Shown in pieces: positions 33,254-44,451 of a stretch of DNA of 64,000 nt; position 1 is the stretch's first letter, and the number at the start of each line of letters is the position of its first letter. The DNA is from Curculioniphilus buchneri (GTDB taxonomy: Bacteria > Pseudomonadota > Gammaproteobacteria > Enterobacterales > Enterobacteriaceae), in contig NZ_OZ193413.1 in NCBI RefSeq assembly GCF_964275155.1, positions 682,001 through 746,000 of the forward strand, in the 5' to 3' direction. The notes below the pieces were generated by a model. It was not told where the DNA came from. It did no database searches and was given only the letters and a program-made list of their open reading frames with translations. A program made the position numbers and the translations under genes.

Positions 33254-33793
33254 ATGAGTTTAACGCAAGTACCGGCAGGAAAAGAATTGCCAAATGATAT
33301 TTATGTAATCATTGAAATTTCAATGAATTCTTATCCTATTAAGTATGAAATTGACAAAGAAAGCAATATGCTATTTGTTGATCGTTTTATACCTTCAACA
33401 ATGTTTTATCCCTGTAACTATGGATATATTAATCACACTTTATCACTAGATGGTGATCCAGTAGACGTTCTAGTACTAACGTCATATCCAATTCAAATAG
33501 GTTCTATTATTCGTTGTCGTCCAGTGGGACTTCTAAAAATGACTGATGAGTCTGGTGATGATGCTAAATTGGTAGCTGTACCGCATACTAATCTTTCAAA
33601 AGAATTTGATCTTATCCAAGATGTGAACGATTTGCCACAAATATTACGAGAAAAAATTTCATACTTCTTTGAACATTATAAAGATTTAGAAATCGGAAAA
33701 TGGGCAAAAATTAATGGATGGGACGATGTTAAAGCAGCCCAAAGAGAAATCCTGTCCTCTTTTGAACGAAATAATAAGAGATTGCAAGCATAA
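33254..33793 (+). CDS. ppa: Inorganic pyrophosphatase
   Basis: Ppa hydrolyses pyrophosphate and pulls biosynthetic reactions forward. The frame is open 29 codons further upstream, but the E. coli N terminus (MSLxxVPAGK) starts at the ATG at 33254, with aagg about 9 bases before it, so I use that start (179 aa; E. coli 176). The metal-binding block DGDPVDVLV (D66, D68, D71), IKYEIDK, FYPCNYGYI, TDESGDDAK and FFEHYKDLE are intact. The segment SMNSYP differs from the E. coli PANADP. It stands alone between two large spacers. Confidence 0.96.
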   Translation: MSLTQVPAGKELPNDIYVIIEISMNSYPIKYEIDKESNMLFVDRFIPSTMFYPCNYGYINHTLSLDGDPVDVLVLTSYPIQIGSIIRCRPVGLLKMTDESGDDAKLVAVPHTNLSKEFDLIQDVNDLPQILREKISYFFEHYKDLEIGKWAKINGWDDVKAAQREILSSFERNNKRLQA

Positions 33794-34721
33794 AAAGCCA
33801 TTCAGCTTGCAATTGTAAGTTTGACTCACTTTTCAGTAATTTTATTTTTATAAATAAACGTTTTGATATCTATATACCAATCGATTCTTTATTTAACATA
33901 ACCTACATGCCACGTAGAACACACTAACTAAAAAACAAAGATTTCATATAATGCATATTATAATATTAATAAGTACAATAGTTGGTATTATATTAAAATA
34001 ATTATTTGTTCTGTAGTGAAAAACTTTATGCTGTCAAAGACAAATATTTCTATGGGACATTTTACGTAGTAAAATGTCAAATACATTCGATTATATATAA
34101 CTACTCTTTTTTTATAATACAATAAATCAATTCTTTATTTAAAGGATTCTATTACTTATTATATTATGTAAAATAATGTATCAAAACATCTGTTATTTTT
34201 CCTTAAATGAACTTAAGAATACACATAAATATATGCTATCTAAATAATTTGATTAATGCCATAAAATATATGATTATCAATAGATAACAATCTAAATATG
34301 TCATTTCTTTTATACAAAAACAATATAAAATATTATTTATAGTTCTTACTTGGTTAAGTTTACTTATTTAATAAAAATTTTTGTTGGTCTTATAGTGCAT
34401 AAAACCATGGATATTAGTATTAAAAAAGAAATAATTCATTCTTTCATAAAATAATACACACAGTCATTACTTGTATACTATTACTAACCAGTAGTAATGC
34501 TATTTACGTTATATTGTAATATTTATAAAAAAGTATAAAATTATTCTTAATAGAATTATTCAATATGTTTCAAAAACTATATATTGTTGATTGATTAAAA
34601 AGTTATCGCTTCTATTTACATAGATAATATCTATATTAAATATTCTACATAAAAATATATGATCACAATAAACTACCGATTGATTAAATATATTTTTAAT
34701 AATAAAATCAAACATTGACTA
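33794..34721. other. 0.9-kb AT-rich spacer between ppa and ydjM
   Basis: No gene is recognised. Convergent transcription from ppa and ydjM meets here. A weak dyad (ctacatgccacgtag) lies near 33903. The ydjM terminator bounds it at the right. Confidence 0.5.
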
Positions 34722-34741
34722 AAAAACCTTTTTAGGTTTTT
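34722..34741 (-). terminator. Intrinsic terminator of ydjM
   Basis: On the minus strand the ydjM stop is followed at once by AAAAACCT-AAAA-AGGTTTTT, an 8-bp stem with a 4-nt loop ending in a T-run. The reverse strand also ends in T, so it could act on transcripts from ppa too. Confidence 0.65.
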
Positions 34742-35325
34742 CAAAAAAATGATAAAAAATTTAAGCAGCATTGCTTCCATATTATCTTCATGGTATCAAA
34801 TATTTCCATATGGAAAGAAATTGAAATTGTTTCGTGAAATTGTAGGGAAAAAATTAGTAATCCAACGCATGTCACTCGTTCTAACCGATTATTCTTATTT
34901 GCTCTAAGAATTGGTATTCGAAATCGATAGCGATATGGCCATAATAGCGGAACCCCAGCTGGGGTTAGCATATCTGCTATGATATGGCTTGTATAACCTA
35001 CAATCATAGCGTGTAATACATCCAAAGGAATATCTATTGATTTATATAGGTTGAGAAAAGTAAGAAAAAAAATACCCATAGTTATCGCTAATAAGCTATG
35101 GGTAAACCCTCGATGACCAAAAATTTTAGTAACAAGTAACGATAACCATCGTAAATTATATCCTAATATTGATCTAGGATGGTCAATATCCGGTAATAGA
35201 CAAGTTAATAAACTGCCAATCACAGCATGCCACCAATCACCTTGAGCCAAGGCTAATGAAAGCGGAATTTTTTTAGCTAATATTATATTAGCTAAAGAGA
35301 AAAGCAAATGTCCTTTGAATGTCAT
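34741..35325 (-). CDS. ydjM: YdjM-like inner-membrane protein
   Basis: This is a multi-pass membrane protein of the DUF457/YdjM family, whose members carry metal-hydrolase-like His/Asp motifs; the exact activity is unknown. It is LexA-regulated in E. coli. The 194-aa protein (E. coli 196) keeps GHLLFS (5-10), AQGDWWH (27-33), LPDIDHP (44-50), FGHRGFTHSLLA (69-80), YTSHIIADMLTPAGVPLLWP (111-130) and FRIPIL. The last 45 residues diverge. I find no CTGT-N8-ACAG LexA box upstream, so SOS control appears lost. No neighbour explains its retention. Confidence 0.9.
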   Translation of the reverse strand: MTFKGHLLFSLANIILAKKIPLSLALAQGDWWHAVIGSLLTCLLPDIDHPRSILGYNLRWLSLLVTKIFGHRGFTHSLLAITMGIFFLTFLNLYKSIDIPLDVLHAMIVGYTSHIIADMLTPAGVPLLWPYRYRFRIPILRANKNNRLERVTCVGLLIFSLQFHETISISFHMEIFDTMKIIWKQCCLNFLSFF

Positions 35326-36811
35326 AAATAGTATTGTATGAATAGTTGTATATTTATATAATATAATTTTTAAAGAAAAAGTGATTGTGATAAAACTTAT
35401 TACATGAGTTTCATGTATCTGATATATTTTTTATGCTAACATACTATTATCTTAACATACTACATACCATATGTATGGACATGCTCATATAGCATCTAGT
35501 TTTCTATAGAAATTAAATAACTGCCTTATATAATTATATTTTAAATAATACATACGATATAATTATCGTAATATAACAGATTATTTTAATTTTTCTAGTT
35601 ATTAAACTAACTAATTTTAATTTATAGTATTGTATGCTACATATTACATACTTATCTTATATTCTACTCAATAATACAAAGATATAAATTTTATTGATCT
35701 AACAAATAGAATATTGAAATATTAAAGTAGTAATTAATAGAGTTATTAAATACGACAAATAAGCATGTTATACAACAATATAAATTGACTGCTTATTTTT
35801 TATATTTTTTAAAAAAAATTATTTATTCTAATCTGCGTATTTAAATATTAACCATCTTAATCTTTTTTCGTAAAAAGAGTGTCACATCAAATCTATTAAT
35901 TCAAATTAACTATGAAATGTTATTTTTTCACGTTCTACACCAGTATGCAAGACAATAGAAGTATCAGATTGCATATGAATAGAAAGTATTCTGCTTTAGT
36001 AATTAATACATTACCTCGTACTTTAATTACGAAGAAAATATATCCATTAAATTTCAATTGACAATAAAATATAAAATGCATGTACATGACTATGTCAAGA
36101 AAATACCATTTTAACTTTAAATAAAGTATTCATTCTTTATTTTAATTAAAATATGAATATTATGTTAGATACTCTTACATTTAATTAATTAAATTATAAT
36201 CTTTGTCTAAAAGACTGGAAAACTAATGACCATATTTAAAATAGTCAATTTTAAAAAAATAAATTCTTAATTATTTTCTATATTGCGAATAGTGCCTTTT
36301 CAATTTTTCAAGTTGATGAATACATGCGTCATAGTGTGTACCTGTTATAAATCGTCTAGGTTTACTTTTATTTACTTTGTTTAATGTTAAATCTCACCTA
36401 TCAATATTACGGCCCTTAAGTTACTAAAACTTGACAGAAGCTGTATTCTTGAACTAAGAAATACAAGCCGTATCTAGATTAAGAAAAAATAAAGAAATTA
36501 AATTCGTCTTAATGCATCTAGTGTTCTAAACAGCAATAACTAAAAGATGCTGTCCATTACTTAAGATCAATGCTAATGATTAAATCTACGTATCACGTAT
36601 TAGATAAATTTTAAATAAAATAGGAATTGTAATACACAACGTGCTTCTTCATATTGTTGCCTTATAAACTGAAATAGTTTGTCTTCATTTTTGATCTAGC
36701 TATCAAGAGCTACTTTGTTACATTCGTGAATAGATTTATCACTATATAAAGTTCATGGTTTCGCTATAAATACAACACTATATGATTTAAAATTAAAAAC
36801 TTAAATGATCT
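35326..36811. other. 1.5-kb spacer with possible gene debris
   Basis: No intact gene. The part 36290-36770 is less AT-rich than usual and contains short conserved-looking pieces in no consistent frame, so a decayed gene is possible but not identified. A 39-base motif at 35491-35529 recurs at 45121-45159. Confidence 0.45.
35491..35529 (+). repeat. 39-base dispersed repeat, copy A
   Basis: It starts agcatctagtttt, contains ttaaataactg, and matches copy B at 45121-45159 at 33 of 39 positions in the same orientation. It lies upstream of ydjM. The origin is unknown. Confidence 0.45.
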
Positions 36812-37279
36812 TTATGTACTTTCTAAATAATCTAAAACGATGTTATGGTGATTGCTAGGCTTGAAATTTTCAAAAGTTTTTTCAATGATACCGTTTGTAC
36901 CCACTAGAAAACTAATACGATGAATTCCGTCATAAGTTTTACCCATAAATGTTTTCTTACCCCATACGCCGAATTTAATGGCAATTTGATGATTCTCATC
37001 AGAAAGCAAAGTGAAATTAAGAAGTTCCTTTTCATAAAAAAGTAAGAGTTTTTCAGGTTTATCAATACTAATTCCTAAAACTGATACTCCAGCTTTATTT
37101 AAAGCATCCATATGATCGCGTAATTTACAAGCTTGTATGGTGCAACCTGGTGTCATTGCTTTTGGATAAAAATAAACTAATACCCTTCGTCCTTGAAAAT
37201 CACTAAGCTGTATCAGCTCGCCTTCTTGATCAGGAAGGATAAATTTTGGTGCGATATCACCGACTGTCAGTAATTTCAT
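36812..37279 (-). CDS. bcp: Thioredoxin-dependent peroxiredoxin Bcp
   Basis: Bcp reduces peroxides with electrons from thioredoxin. The 155-aa product matches E. coli Bcp (156). The peroxidatic Cys46 and resolving Cys51 lie in AMTPGCTIQACKLRD, and FMGKTYDGIHRISFL and NFTLLSDENHQ are intact. A GGAG-type ribosome binding site precedes the ATG. It is divergent from dapA, as in E. coli; gcvR, which should lie between, is gone. Its electron donor TrxA is encoded in this window with an altered active site. Confidence 0.96.
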   Translation of the reverse strand: MKLLTVGDIAPKFILPDQEGELIQLSDFQGRRVLVYFYPKAMTPGCTIQACKLRDHMDALNKAGVSVLGISIDKPEKLLLFYEKELLNFTLLSDENHQIAIKFGVWGKKTFMGKTYDGIHRISFLVGTNGIIEKTFENFKPSNHHNIVLDYLEST

Positions 37280-37790
37280 TGTAATCCAAACTCCGTTTTT
37301 ACTAATTTTTTTAAATATGATTAGAGTGTTTCATGTTTCTAATATTGTCTGGAACATTAAATTTTATTCAATATATAGTATAATTATTATATTATTAATA
37401 GAATGTATTAATAGATAATAGATAAAATCTTTTTTAACAATTGCAATAACTAAATAAAAACAACAAAACCAAATTAGTTAGTTTTATGTTAAAAAAGGTT
37501 ATCAGTGATCTAATATAACAAAAAAATATTTTTATAATGCAATTTTAAATATAAAAGTTAAATAAATAATTGTGATACTAGTAAATTTCGTTTATATATA
37601 CATTTTGCTATCGTCGGATCATTTTGTATAAAAAAGCAATATAGTTACTTTTTTATATAGTCTGATTATGATAACAATATCCATTCCTCATACATTTTCT
37701 ATACGAACATGCTAGAATAATGATTGATTCACTTTAATCAATCACTAATTAATAAAAAAATTTATGAAAAAACTAGAAATAGAAAGAAGA
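37280..37790. promoter_or_regulatory. Divergent bcp-dapA gap (gcvR lost)
   Basis: About 510 bp separate bcp and dapA. E. coli carries gcvR here and I see no GcvR remnant. The promoters for both genes must lie here. The dapA frame is open from 37764, so 37764-37790 is either leader or an N-terminal extension. Confidence 0.4.
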
Positions 37791-38672
37791 ATGATTTTTA
37801 CAGGAAGTATAGTTGCATTGATTACTCCAATGACAAAAAATGGTTTGATAGATTGGAATAGCCTAAAAAAATTAATCAATTATCATGTTAATAATGGCAC
37901 TACAGCGATCGTTTCCGTAGGAACGACTGGTGAAACAGCTACTCTAAATTGTAGAGAACATTATGATATAGTAATGAAAACTCTAGAAATTAGCGATGGC
38001 CGTATTCCTATTATTGCAGGCACTGGTGCAAATTCAACTGCCGAAGCTATTGCCTTAACCTCTCGTTTCAACGACAGTGGTATAGTAGGATGCCTTACTG
38101 TTACACCTTATTACAATTGTCCTAATCAAGAAGGACTCTATCAACATTTTAAGGCAATTGCAGAAAGTACTGAACTTCTACAAATATTATATAATGTTCC
38201 GATGCGTACTGGTTGTGATATATTGCCATCTACTGTGGCTCGTTTATCAGAAATAAAAAATATTATTGGTATTAAAGAAGCGACAGGAAATTTGAATCGT
38301 GTAAGTAAACTCCGAGCATTAATTAATGAAAAGTTTTTACTGTTGAGTGGTGATGATGCTAGTGCATTGGATTTTATGCAACTAGGCGGACAAGGAGTTA
38401 TTTCAGTCACAGCAAATGTTGCTGCAAAAGAAATGGCACAACTATGCACATTAGCAAGAACAGGAAAGTACACTGAAGCACATTATTTAAATCAACGCCT
38501 AATGCCATTACATCATAATCTATTTATTGAGCCTAATCCTATACCAGTGAAGTGGGCCTGTAAAGCTTTGGGATTAATAGAAACGCACACCATGCGACTA
38601 CCAATGACACCATTGACTAAAAAAGGCAGTCAAGTTATTAAACAAACATTAATCAATGTGGGATTACTTTAA
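37791..38672 (+). CDS. dapA: 4-hydroxy-tetrahydrodipicolinate synthase DapA
   Basis: DapA condenses pyruvate with aspartate semialdehyde, the first committed step to DAP and lysine. The E. coli protein begins MFTGSIV, so I start at the ATG at 37791 (MIFTGSIV, 293 aa; E. coli 292), with agaaagaag before it. An upstream ATG at 37764 would add nine residues. The Schiff-base lysine is in GIKEATGN (K162) and the catalytic tyrosine in QILYNVP (Y134). SVGTTGE, GTGAN and LSGDDASAL are intact. bamC follows after 40 bp, as in E. coli. Confidence 0.97.
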   Translation: MIFTGSIVALITPMTKNGLIDWNSLKKLINYHVNNGTTAIVSVGTTGETATLNCREHYDIVMKTLEISDGRIPIIAGTGANSTAEAIALTSRFNDSGIVGCLTVTPYYNCPNQEGLYQHFKAIAESTELLQILYNVPMRTGCDILPSTVARLSEIKNIIGIKEATGNLNRVSKLRALINEKFLLLSGDDASALDFMQLGGQGVISVTANVAAKEMAQLCTLARTGKYTEAHYLNQRLMPLHHNLFIEPNPIPVKWACKALGLIETHTMRLPMTPLTKKGSQVIKQTLINVGLL

Positions 38673-38712
38673 CTGAGAATTAGAATATTTAATTTAATAG
38701 GTTATTTAATTA

Positions 38713-38964
38713 ATGATACAATTAATTTTAAAAAAAATACTGTGCATTTATTTTATTATATTGCTTTTATCTTGCACAAGCAATACAAGCTATAAACACC
38801 AGTGTAATGGAAGTCACCACTATTTAAAAGTATCACCTCTGCGTTCTCTTTCCAGTCCATCCGATACAATTCTACCTCATCCAACTGATGATTATAAAAT
38901 TCCTCCTTTAGTAGCACATAATAGCAAAATTGGAAAATCTTTAGACATTCGGCCACCAACATAA
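38713..38964 (+). CDS. bamC: Short BamC: lipobox plus N-terminal tail only
   Basis: BamC is a lipoprotein of the BAM complex that inserts outer-membrane proteins. In E. coli its long N-terminal tail binds BamD and two helix-grip domains follow (about 344 aa). Here the frame is 83 aa. It has a hydrophobic signal with lipobox LLSC (Cys21), then a tail matching E. coli: SYKHQCNG for RYKRQVSG, YLKVSPL for YLEAAPL, DTILPHPTDDYKIP for GMILPVTSGDYAIP, and GKSLDIRPP for GKALDIRPP. A TAA stop follows immediately. Downstream, faint traces such as ENLTFW in the same frame after stops suggest a decayed remainder. It sits right after dapA, as in E. coli; purC is gone. It is either a mini-BamC or a pseudogene. 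Confidence 0.8.
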   Translation: MIQLILKKILCIYFIILLLSCTSNTSYKHQCNGSHHYLKVSPLRSLSSPSDTILPHPTDDYKIPPLVAHNSKIGKSLDIRPPT

Positions 38965-40861
38965 CAATATTATCCGAAAAAATTCGTAAATAAGTAGGAC
39001 ATTTAGTGAGAGAATCTAACATTCTGGCTGGGAACTTGCATATTAATTGACTTTATTTTTTATGCAAGCAGAACTACATAAATGATTTATAATGCATCCT
39101 ATCAAATATATAAAAAATAAATTATTGATATATTAGAATTATGTATCAATAGAAATTGAGAATTAAATAAAATTTTTATACATCTGACAAGATTATCAAA
39201 ACAATCTACTGATACTATCAGTAGATACAGTAGATAAGATAATACGGGTATTTAATAAAATATATTTGTTCGTTTTTTTAAATTGATACAAACTTTGTTA
39301 TATTACCTACGTGATTCAAAGTGTTAATGCTAAATAATTTAACAATCTATTGACGACTTGCATCATGTTACAATGACAATAATTTTGACGCATTATATTA
39401 TTAATTTTTTATAATAAAACAACATTTATACTAATAACATGATAATTAATAATCATTAAATGATGTTTTGTAATTAGTCCAGTTATATTGGAAATATAAC
39501 TTATTAATAAAATGTACGATAAAATTAACTATTTAATCATTGTCATTTAAAGTATTTTTCTATAGATTATTTTCATAGAAATATGATAATTTTTAAAAAA
39601 CATCTATAAGTTAACTATAACTTATTATTGTAGAATTTAAATTCTTTTTAGAAAAAGTTAAGTTAATAATCAATATATTAAGGTGATTATTACTTGTTGT
39701 TTATCCTAGAAAAAACGAACCGTCTATAGACGAATTTCATTAAGATATAATTTATTTTTTATGATATTATGCCTAATAATTAACTTTATGTTAGTTCTTT
39801 GTTGACAATCATCTGATTGTTATCAGGAAATTTCTACAACAAAAATGAAAATATACAGGCATCACTATATTTAATCAACATTATTTTAAATCTTCAAATA
39901 AGCATAGTAACACGCTAAAGTCGAGTAATTTTATTACTAATAAACAACAGTTATAGATTATATTTTTATTTCATTAAATTTCTCTTATTTTTTAGATTCC
40001 ATAAAAAAAATCAAAACTAATCTTTTTCAGATAACGGATCTATTCGAGTTAACGATATGTTATGTAATACTATTTTATGACTTAATATATAATTTATTTA
40101 AAATCTTATTAATTTAATCGTGAATAAATATATTTATGTTCAAATACTACTTGATCATATTTTAAAATAACTCAATATTAGTAAAATAATAATATAGAAT
40201 ATTAATCGTATTAGACTTGATTTACATTAATTAATTACCACTTAAATCAAAATATAGAGATATACTCTAATTATTATATCTTATATAGATCAAATATCTA
40301 ATGTAGTATATAGAAAATAATAACTAATTAGTTATAACTATTAGTGTATAAAATATCAATATATTTATGAAAAAATTATCTTAAATATGAAGCAATATTG
40401 TTATATCTGTATGCTAAGACATTAATCAATTAGATTCGTAACTTAAAGCAATAACAACTTACGGTTGCCTATTGCTATTTTAGGTAAAAATTTTTGTTAG
40501 AAATTAGGTAATAATCCATTTGATCATATATTTTGATTGACTTTTTAAGATTTTGAAAAAGAAATCAACTTTAAAATATAATAGTGCATATCAACTTAAT
40601 TTGTTTCTAATCTAATTTAATTATTAAATTGATAATAAACTATTAGTTTACTATAATAGGTGTTATCATATTCTTCTAACTGAAGATTAAAAGTTAACAA
40701 TGTTTTATAACATATTAATGCACCACTTTTTATATAATAAATTTTATAATAATCACATAAACATGCTCGCAATCTTAGATTGCATAAGATATGCTAGTCT
40801 ATTCAAAATTTTTGAAAATTATTTTATTCATTATTAGACGAATCCATAAAAGCTATAATAT
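38965..40861. other. 1.9-kb spacer, bamC remainder and lost purC
   Basis: The first 100 bases may hold decayed bamC codons. Beyond that nothing is recognisable, including purC, which follows bamC in E. coli. A small dyad (cgtctatagacg) lies near 39722. Confidence 0.5.
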
Positions 40862-43453
40862 TTATAGCATATTTTTTAAAAGGTATATCCATTTTAGTGC
40901 TTGAAGAGGTGATAAATTATCCGGATTTATATCCTCTAAAGTTTTTAGTACAGGGTTCAAGGACAATTCAAGTTTTTCTTCTTGACATGGTAGAATTAAT
41001 TCCGTGTCACGAATATTATCAATTTTTTTGGAAATAGGTAACATTTCTAATTCATGTAATTTTTTATATGCACGCGTTATCACATCACATGGTATACCTG
41101 CTAATGTAGCTACTGACAACCCATAACTTTTACTGGCAGCGCCAGTTTGTATAGTATACATAAAAGCAATCTCCGCTCCATGTTCTACTGCATCCAGATG
41201 CACATTAATCACTTCTTCTACTTCTTCCGATAAAGTTGTAAGTTCAATATAATGTGTTGAAAATAGCGTCATTGCTTTGATATATTTAGCAAGTTCTTCT
41301 GCAAAAGCCCAGGCTAACGATAAGCCATCATAAGTTGAAGTACCGCGACCAACTTCATCCATTAATACCAAACTTTGACGTGTAGCGTTATTCAAAATAT
41401 TAGCTGTTTCTGTCATCTCTACCATAAATGTAGAGCGGCCGGAAGCTAAATCATCCGTAGCTCCAATTCGGGTAAAAATTCGGTCTACTGGACCAATCGT
41501 TGCTTGATCTGCTGGAACAAAACTACCGATATAGGCCAATAAAACAATTAAGGCATTTTGCCTCATATAGGTACTTTTACCTCCCATATTCGGTCCAGTA
41601 ATGATTAACATACGTTGTTTATCAAATAATGATAAAGAATTAGCAATAAATGGTTTTTCATCGAGTACTTGTTCTACTACTGGATGACGTCCACCAATAA
41701 TATATATTCCCTCCTGTGTACTTATCGTTGGACAAACATAATTTAATGTTTCAGCTCGTTCAGCTAAATTACATAATACATCTAGCTCTGCTAGAGCTGC
41801 GGCACTGTGTTGTAATTTAGCTAAATACGGAAGTAATAAATCAAATAATTCATCATATAGCAATTTTTCCTTTGATAATGCTTTATATTTTGCAGTTAAT
41901 ACTGTTTCTTCATATTCCTTTAACTCAGGAATAATATATCGTTCAGCATGTTTTAGTGTCTGACGACGTACATAATGCATTGGTGCTAAATGGCTTTGTC
42001 CACGACTAAGTTGGATAAAATATCCATGTATAGCATTAAAACCAACTTTTAATGTATCTAATTTTGTTGTTTTTCGTTCACGTAATTCAAGTTGTTCAAG
42101 ATAATCAGTTTCACCGTCTGCTAAAGCACGGTATTCATCTAGTTCTATGTTATATCCTGATGCGATAACTCCACCATCTCGAATAAGTAATGGCGGTGAT
42201 TGAACAATCGCACGTACCAACAAATTATACAATTCCTTAAAATTGCCTATTTTTTTTAAAAGTGTGAATAAATAACAAGAAGACACTTGTTTAGATAGTA
42301 TTGTTTGGATAATTGGTAATTGTGCAAAAGCATGGCGCATTCGCATTAAATCACGTGGTCGAGCTGAACGTAATGCTAATCGCGCTAAGATACGTTCTAG
42401 ATCACCAACTTGGTGCAATAAAGGTTGTATTTTCAATGTTATTTCTTGTAGTAATCGAATGCTTTCTTGTCGTTGGATCAACGTACTGACTTCTTTAGTA
42501 GGCATATTGATCCAACGTTGTAACATTCGACTGCCCATTGGGGTAGATGTAAAATCCAAGATTCTTAATAAAGTATTTTTATTATCACCATTTATATTTT
42601 TAGTCAATTCTAGATTACGTCTAGTGTCTGCATCTAGTAGAACGCTATTATTTTGATGTTCAACAGTAATAGCTTGAATATGTGGAAGGGAAGTACGTTG
42701 TGTATCTTTAGCATATTGTAGTAAACAACCGGCAGCACGAAGAGCCAACGGTACATGTTCAACGCCAAAACCAGTCAGATTGTATGTGCCAAATTGTATG
42801 TTAAGTTGTTTATGGGCAGTTTGTAATTCAAATTCCCAAATGGGACGACGCCGTAGATTACGGCAATTTTTAATTATCGTTAAATCTTGCAATGTTTCAG
42901 GATACAGTAGCTCCGCTGGATTAGTTCGTTGTAACTCCTCGGACATAGCATTTCGGTTGATTGGTTCTGATACTAAAAATCGGCCAGAAGCAATATCTAA
43001 AGTAGCGTATCCAAAACCATCTGAAGATTGCCATAGAGCGGCTAATAGATTATCTTGATATTCATTTAGTAACATTTCATCACTGAGTGTACCTGGAGTA
43101 ACAATACGTGAAATTTGGCGTTCAACAATCTCCATTTTAGTAGTAGAATCTTTAATTTGTTCACAAATAGCCACTGATTCACCTAGTGCGACTAGCTTAA
43201 TTAAATAATTATCTATTGCATGATAAGGTATACCGGCCATAGGTATCGGCTGTCCGGCAGAGATACCGCGATTGGTTAAAGTAATATCTATTAGTTGTGA
43301 TACACGTTTAGCATCATTATAAAATAATTCATAAAAGTCACCTATGCGATAAAATAATAAAATGTCTGGATGACATGCTTTAAGCTTTAAATATTGTTTC
43401 ATCAAAGGAGTATGTGATTGAATCGTGGTAATGTTTTGTTCATTATTTTTCAA
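40862..43453 (-). CDS. mutS: DNA mismatch repair ATPase MutS (intact copy)
   Basis: MutS recognises mismatches and recruits MutL. The 863-aa product is full length (E. coli 853). The mismatch-reading Phe-x-Glu is F40-Y-E42 in GDFYELF, followed by connector, core and clamp domains. Walker A is GPNMGGKST (620-628) and Walker B is LVLMDEVGRGTS, with THYIEL after it. The C-terminal dimerisation tail is present. No in-frame ATG exists before codon 18, and the likely start is TTG at 43453. Codons 1-633 and the upstream spacer are duplicated in inverted form at 46198-49094. mutL and mutH are not in the window. Confidence 0.96.
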   Translation of the reverse strand: MKNNEQNITTIQSHTPLMKQYLKLKACHPDILLFYRIGDFYELFYNDAKRVSQLIDITLTNRGISAGQPIPMAGIPYHAIDNYLIKLVALGESVAICEQIKDSTTKMEIVERQISRIVTPGTLSDEMLLNEYQDNLLAALWQSSDGFGYATLDIASGRFLVSEPINRNAMSEELQRTNPAELLYPETLQDLTIIKNCRNLRRRPIWEFELQTAHKQLNIQFGTYNLTGFGVEHVPLALRAAGCLLQYAKDTQRTSLPHIQAITVEHQNNSVLLDADTRRNLELTKNINGDNKNTLLRILDFTSTPMGSRMLQRWINMPTKEVSTLIQRQESIRLLQEITLKIQPLLHQVGDLERILARLALRSARPRDLMRMRHAFAQLPIIQTILSKQVSSCYLFTLLKKIGNFKELYNLLVRAIVQSPPLLIRDGGVIASGYNIELDEYRALADGETDYLEQLELRERKTTKLDTLKVGFNAIHGYFIQLSRGQSHLAPMHYVRRQTLKHAERYIIPELKEYEETVLTAKYKALSKEKLLYDELFDLLLPYLAKLQHSAAALAELDVLCNLAERAETLNYVCPTISTQEGIYIIGGRHPVVEQVLDEKPFIANSLSLFDKQRMLIITGPNMGGKSTYMRQNALIVLLAYIGSFVPADQATIGPVDRIFTRIGATDDLASGRSTFMVEMTETANILNNATRQSLVLMDEVGRGTSTYDGLSLAWAFAEELAKYIKAMTLFSTHYIELTTLSEEVEEVINVHLDAVEHGAEIAFMYTIQTGAASKSYGLSVATLAGIPCDVITRAYKKLHELEMLPISKKIDNIRDTELILPCQEEKLELSLNPVLKTLEDINPDNLSPLQALKWIYLLKNML

Positions 43454-44451
43454 TTTATTTATTCTCTGATTGATTTTAATATCGTTACTTTCTATATCAT
43501 GTTCTTCGATATTGAATATTCTTTCTAATTGTTAATTTAATAACATATTTTATTTTTTATTCAAGAATAATATGTTCCAATAACATTAAGTAATTATTCA
43601 TGATAAATATATTTATGTCCGTTTTGAAACCTTAATGTTCTGTATTGTAGTTAGTATAGTAAGATGTATTAAATAATTTTTGATATAACTGATTGACTAA
43701 TATCAATAAAAAATTTTTTACTAAAAAGTAGATTGATTGTATTTTATATATTATATTTAATCTATCATAAGGTAGAGCATAAAAAAGATATTATAAAATT
43801 ATTGTGATAAGATTAATTATTAAATAATAATTAATCTTTAGTTGTAAATTTATTTAGAATGCGAATCTACATAATAGATAATTCGAGTAAAAATAGTAAC
43901 AATTAAGTTTTAATATTTTTAAAATTATTAAAATATTAAAAATAAAAAAATAAAGAATATAATTTAATAACATGAATTCACTTTATATTGGATGTTGTAA
44001 ACTTTTAAAAAAGAAAGGCATGTCTACTTAATCTAATACGTTATTTTAGTTAGATATATTATTGTAAATAACGTACATAAATTAAATTATGGTTTTATTA
44101 AAAAATAACAATCTATTTATTATTAATATTTAGTATTATATTTTACTTATACATATATTGTATAAAATTCTTTTGTAATAAAAATCGTTTTTTATCATGT
44201 AAATAATAAATACTACTTTATTTTATAATACAATGGAAATATGGAAATGTAGATGCAATCTAAAAATAACTATTTAATTTTTATAATTAGATTTAATTTG
44301 TTTCATAAACATAATTCATCTTGAAAAGATGCTAAAATTTTTGTATATATAAAAGTATTTAAATACTAAATTTTAAACTTTTAAAGCATAATCACGTATT
44401 TTATACTATATAAAGTTTATAATAAATTTACAAATTGATATATAATGTATT
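41555..44451. repeat. 2,897-bp inverted repeat, left arm
   Basis: This arm contains the mutS codons for residues 1-633 (minus strand) and 1 kb of its upstream spacer. It is the reverse complement of 46198-49094, with equal length and no indel. I found only two mismatches in the parts I compared: 42784 against 47865 (Tyr to His in MutS) and 44358 against 46291. This is the presumed parent copy, since its mutS is complete. Confidence 0.95.

Noticed and set aside
42459..43058. Two plus-strand frames inside mutS, repeated as minus-strand frames at 47591-48190
   Set aside because: They are antisense to mutS and appear twice only because mutS itself is duplicated.
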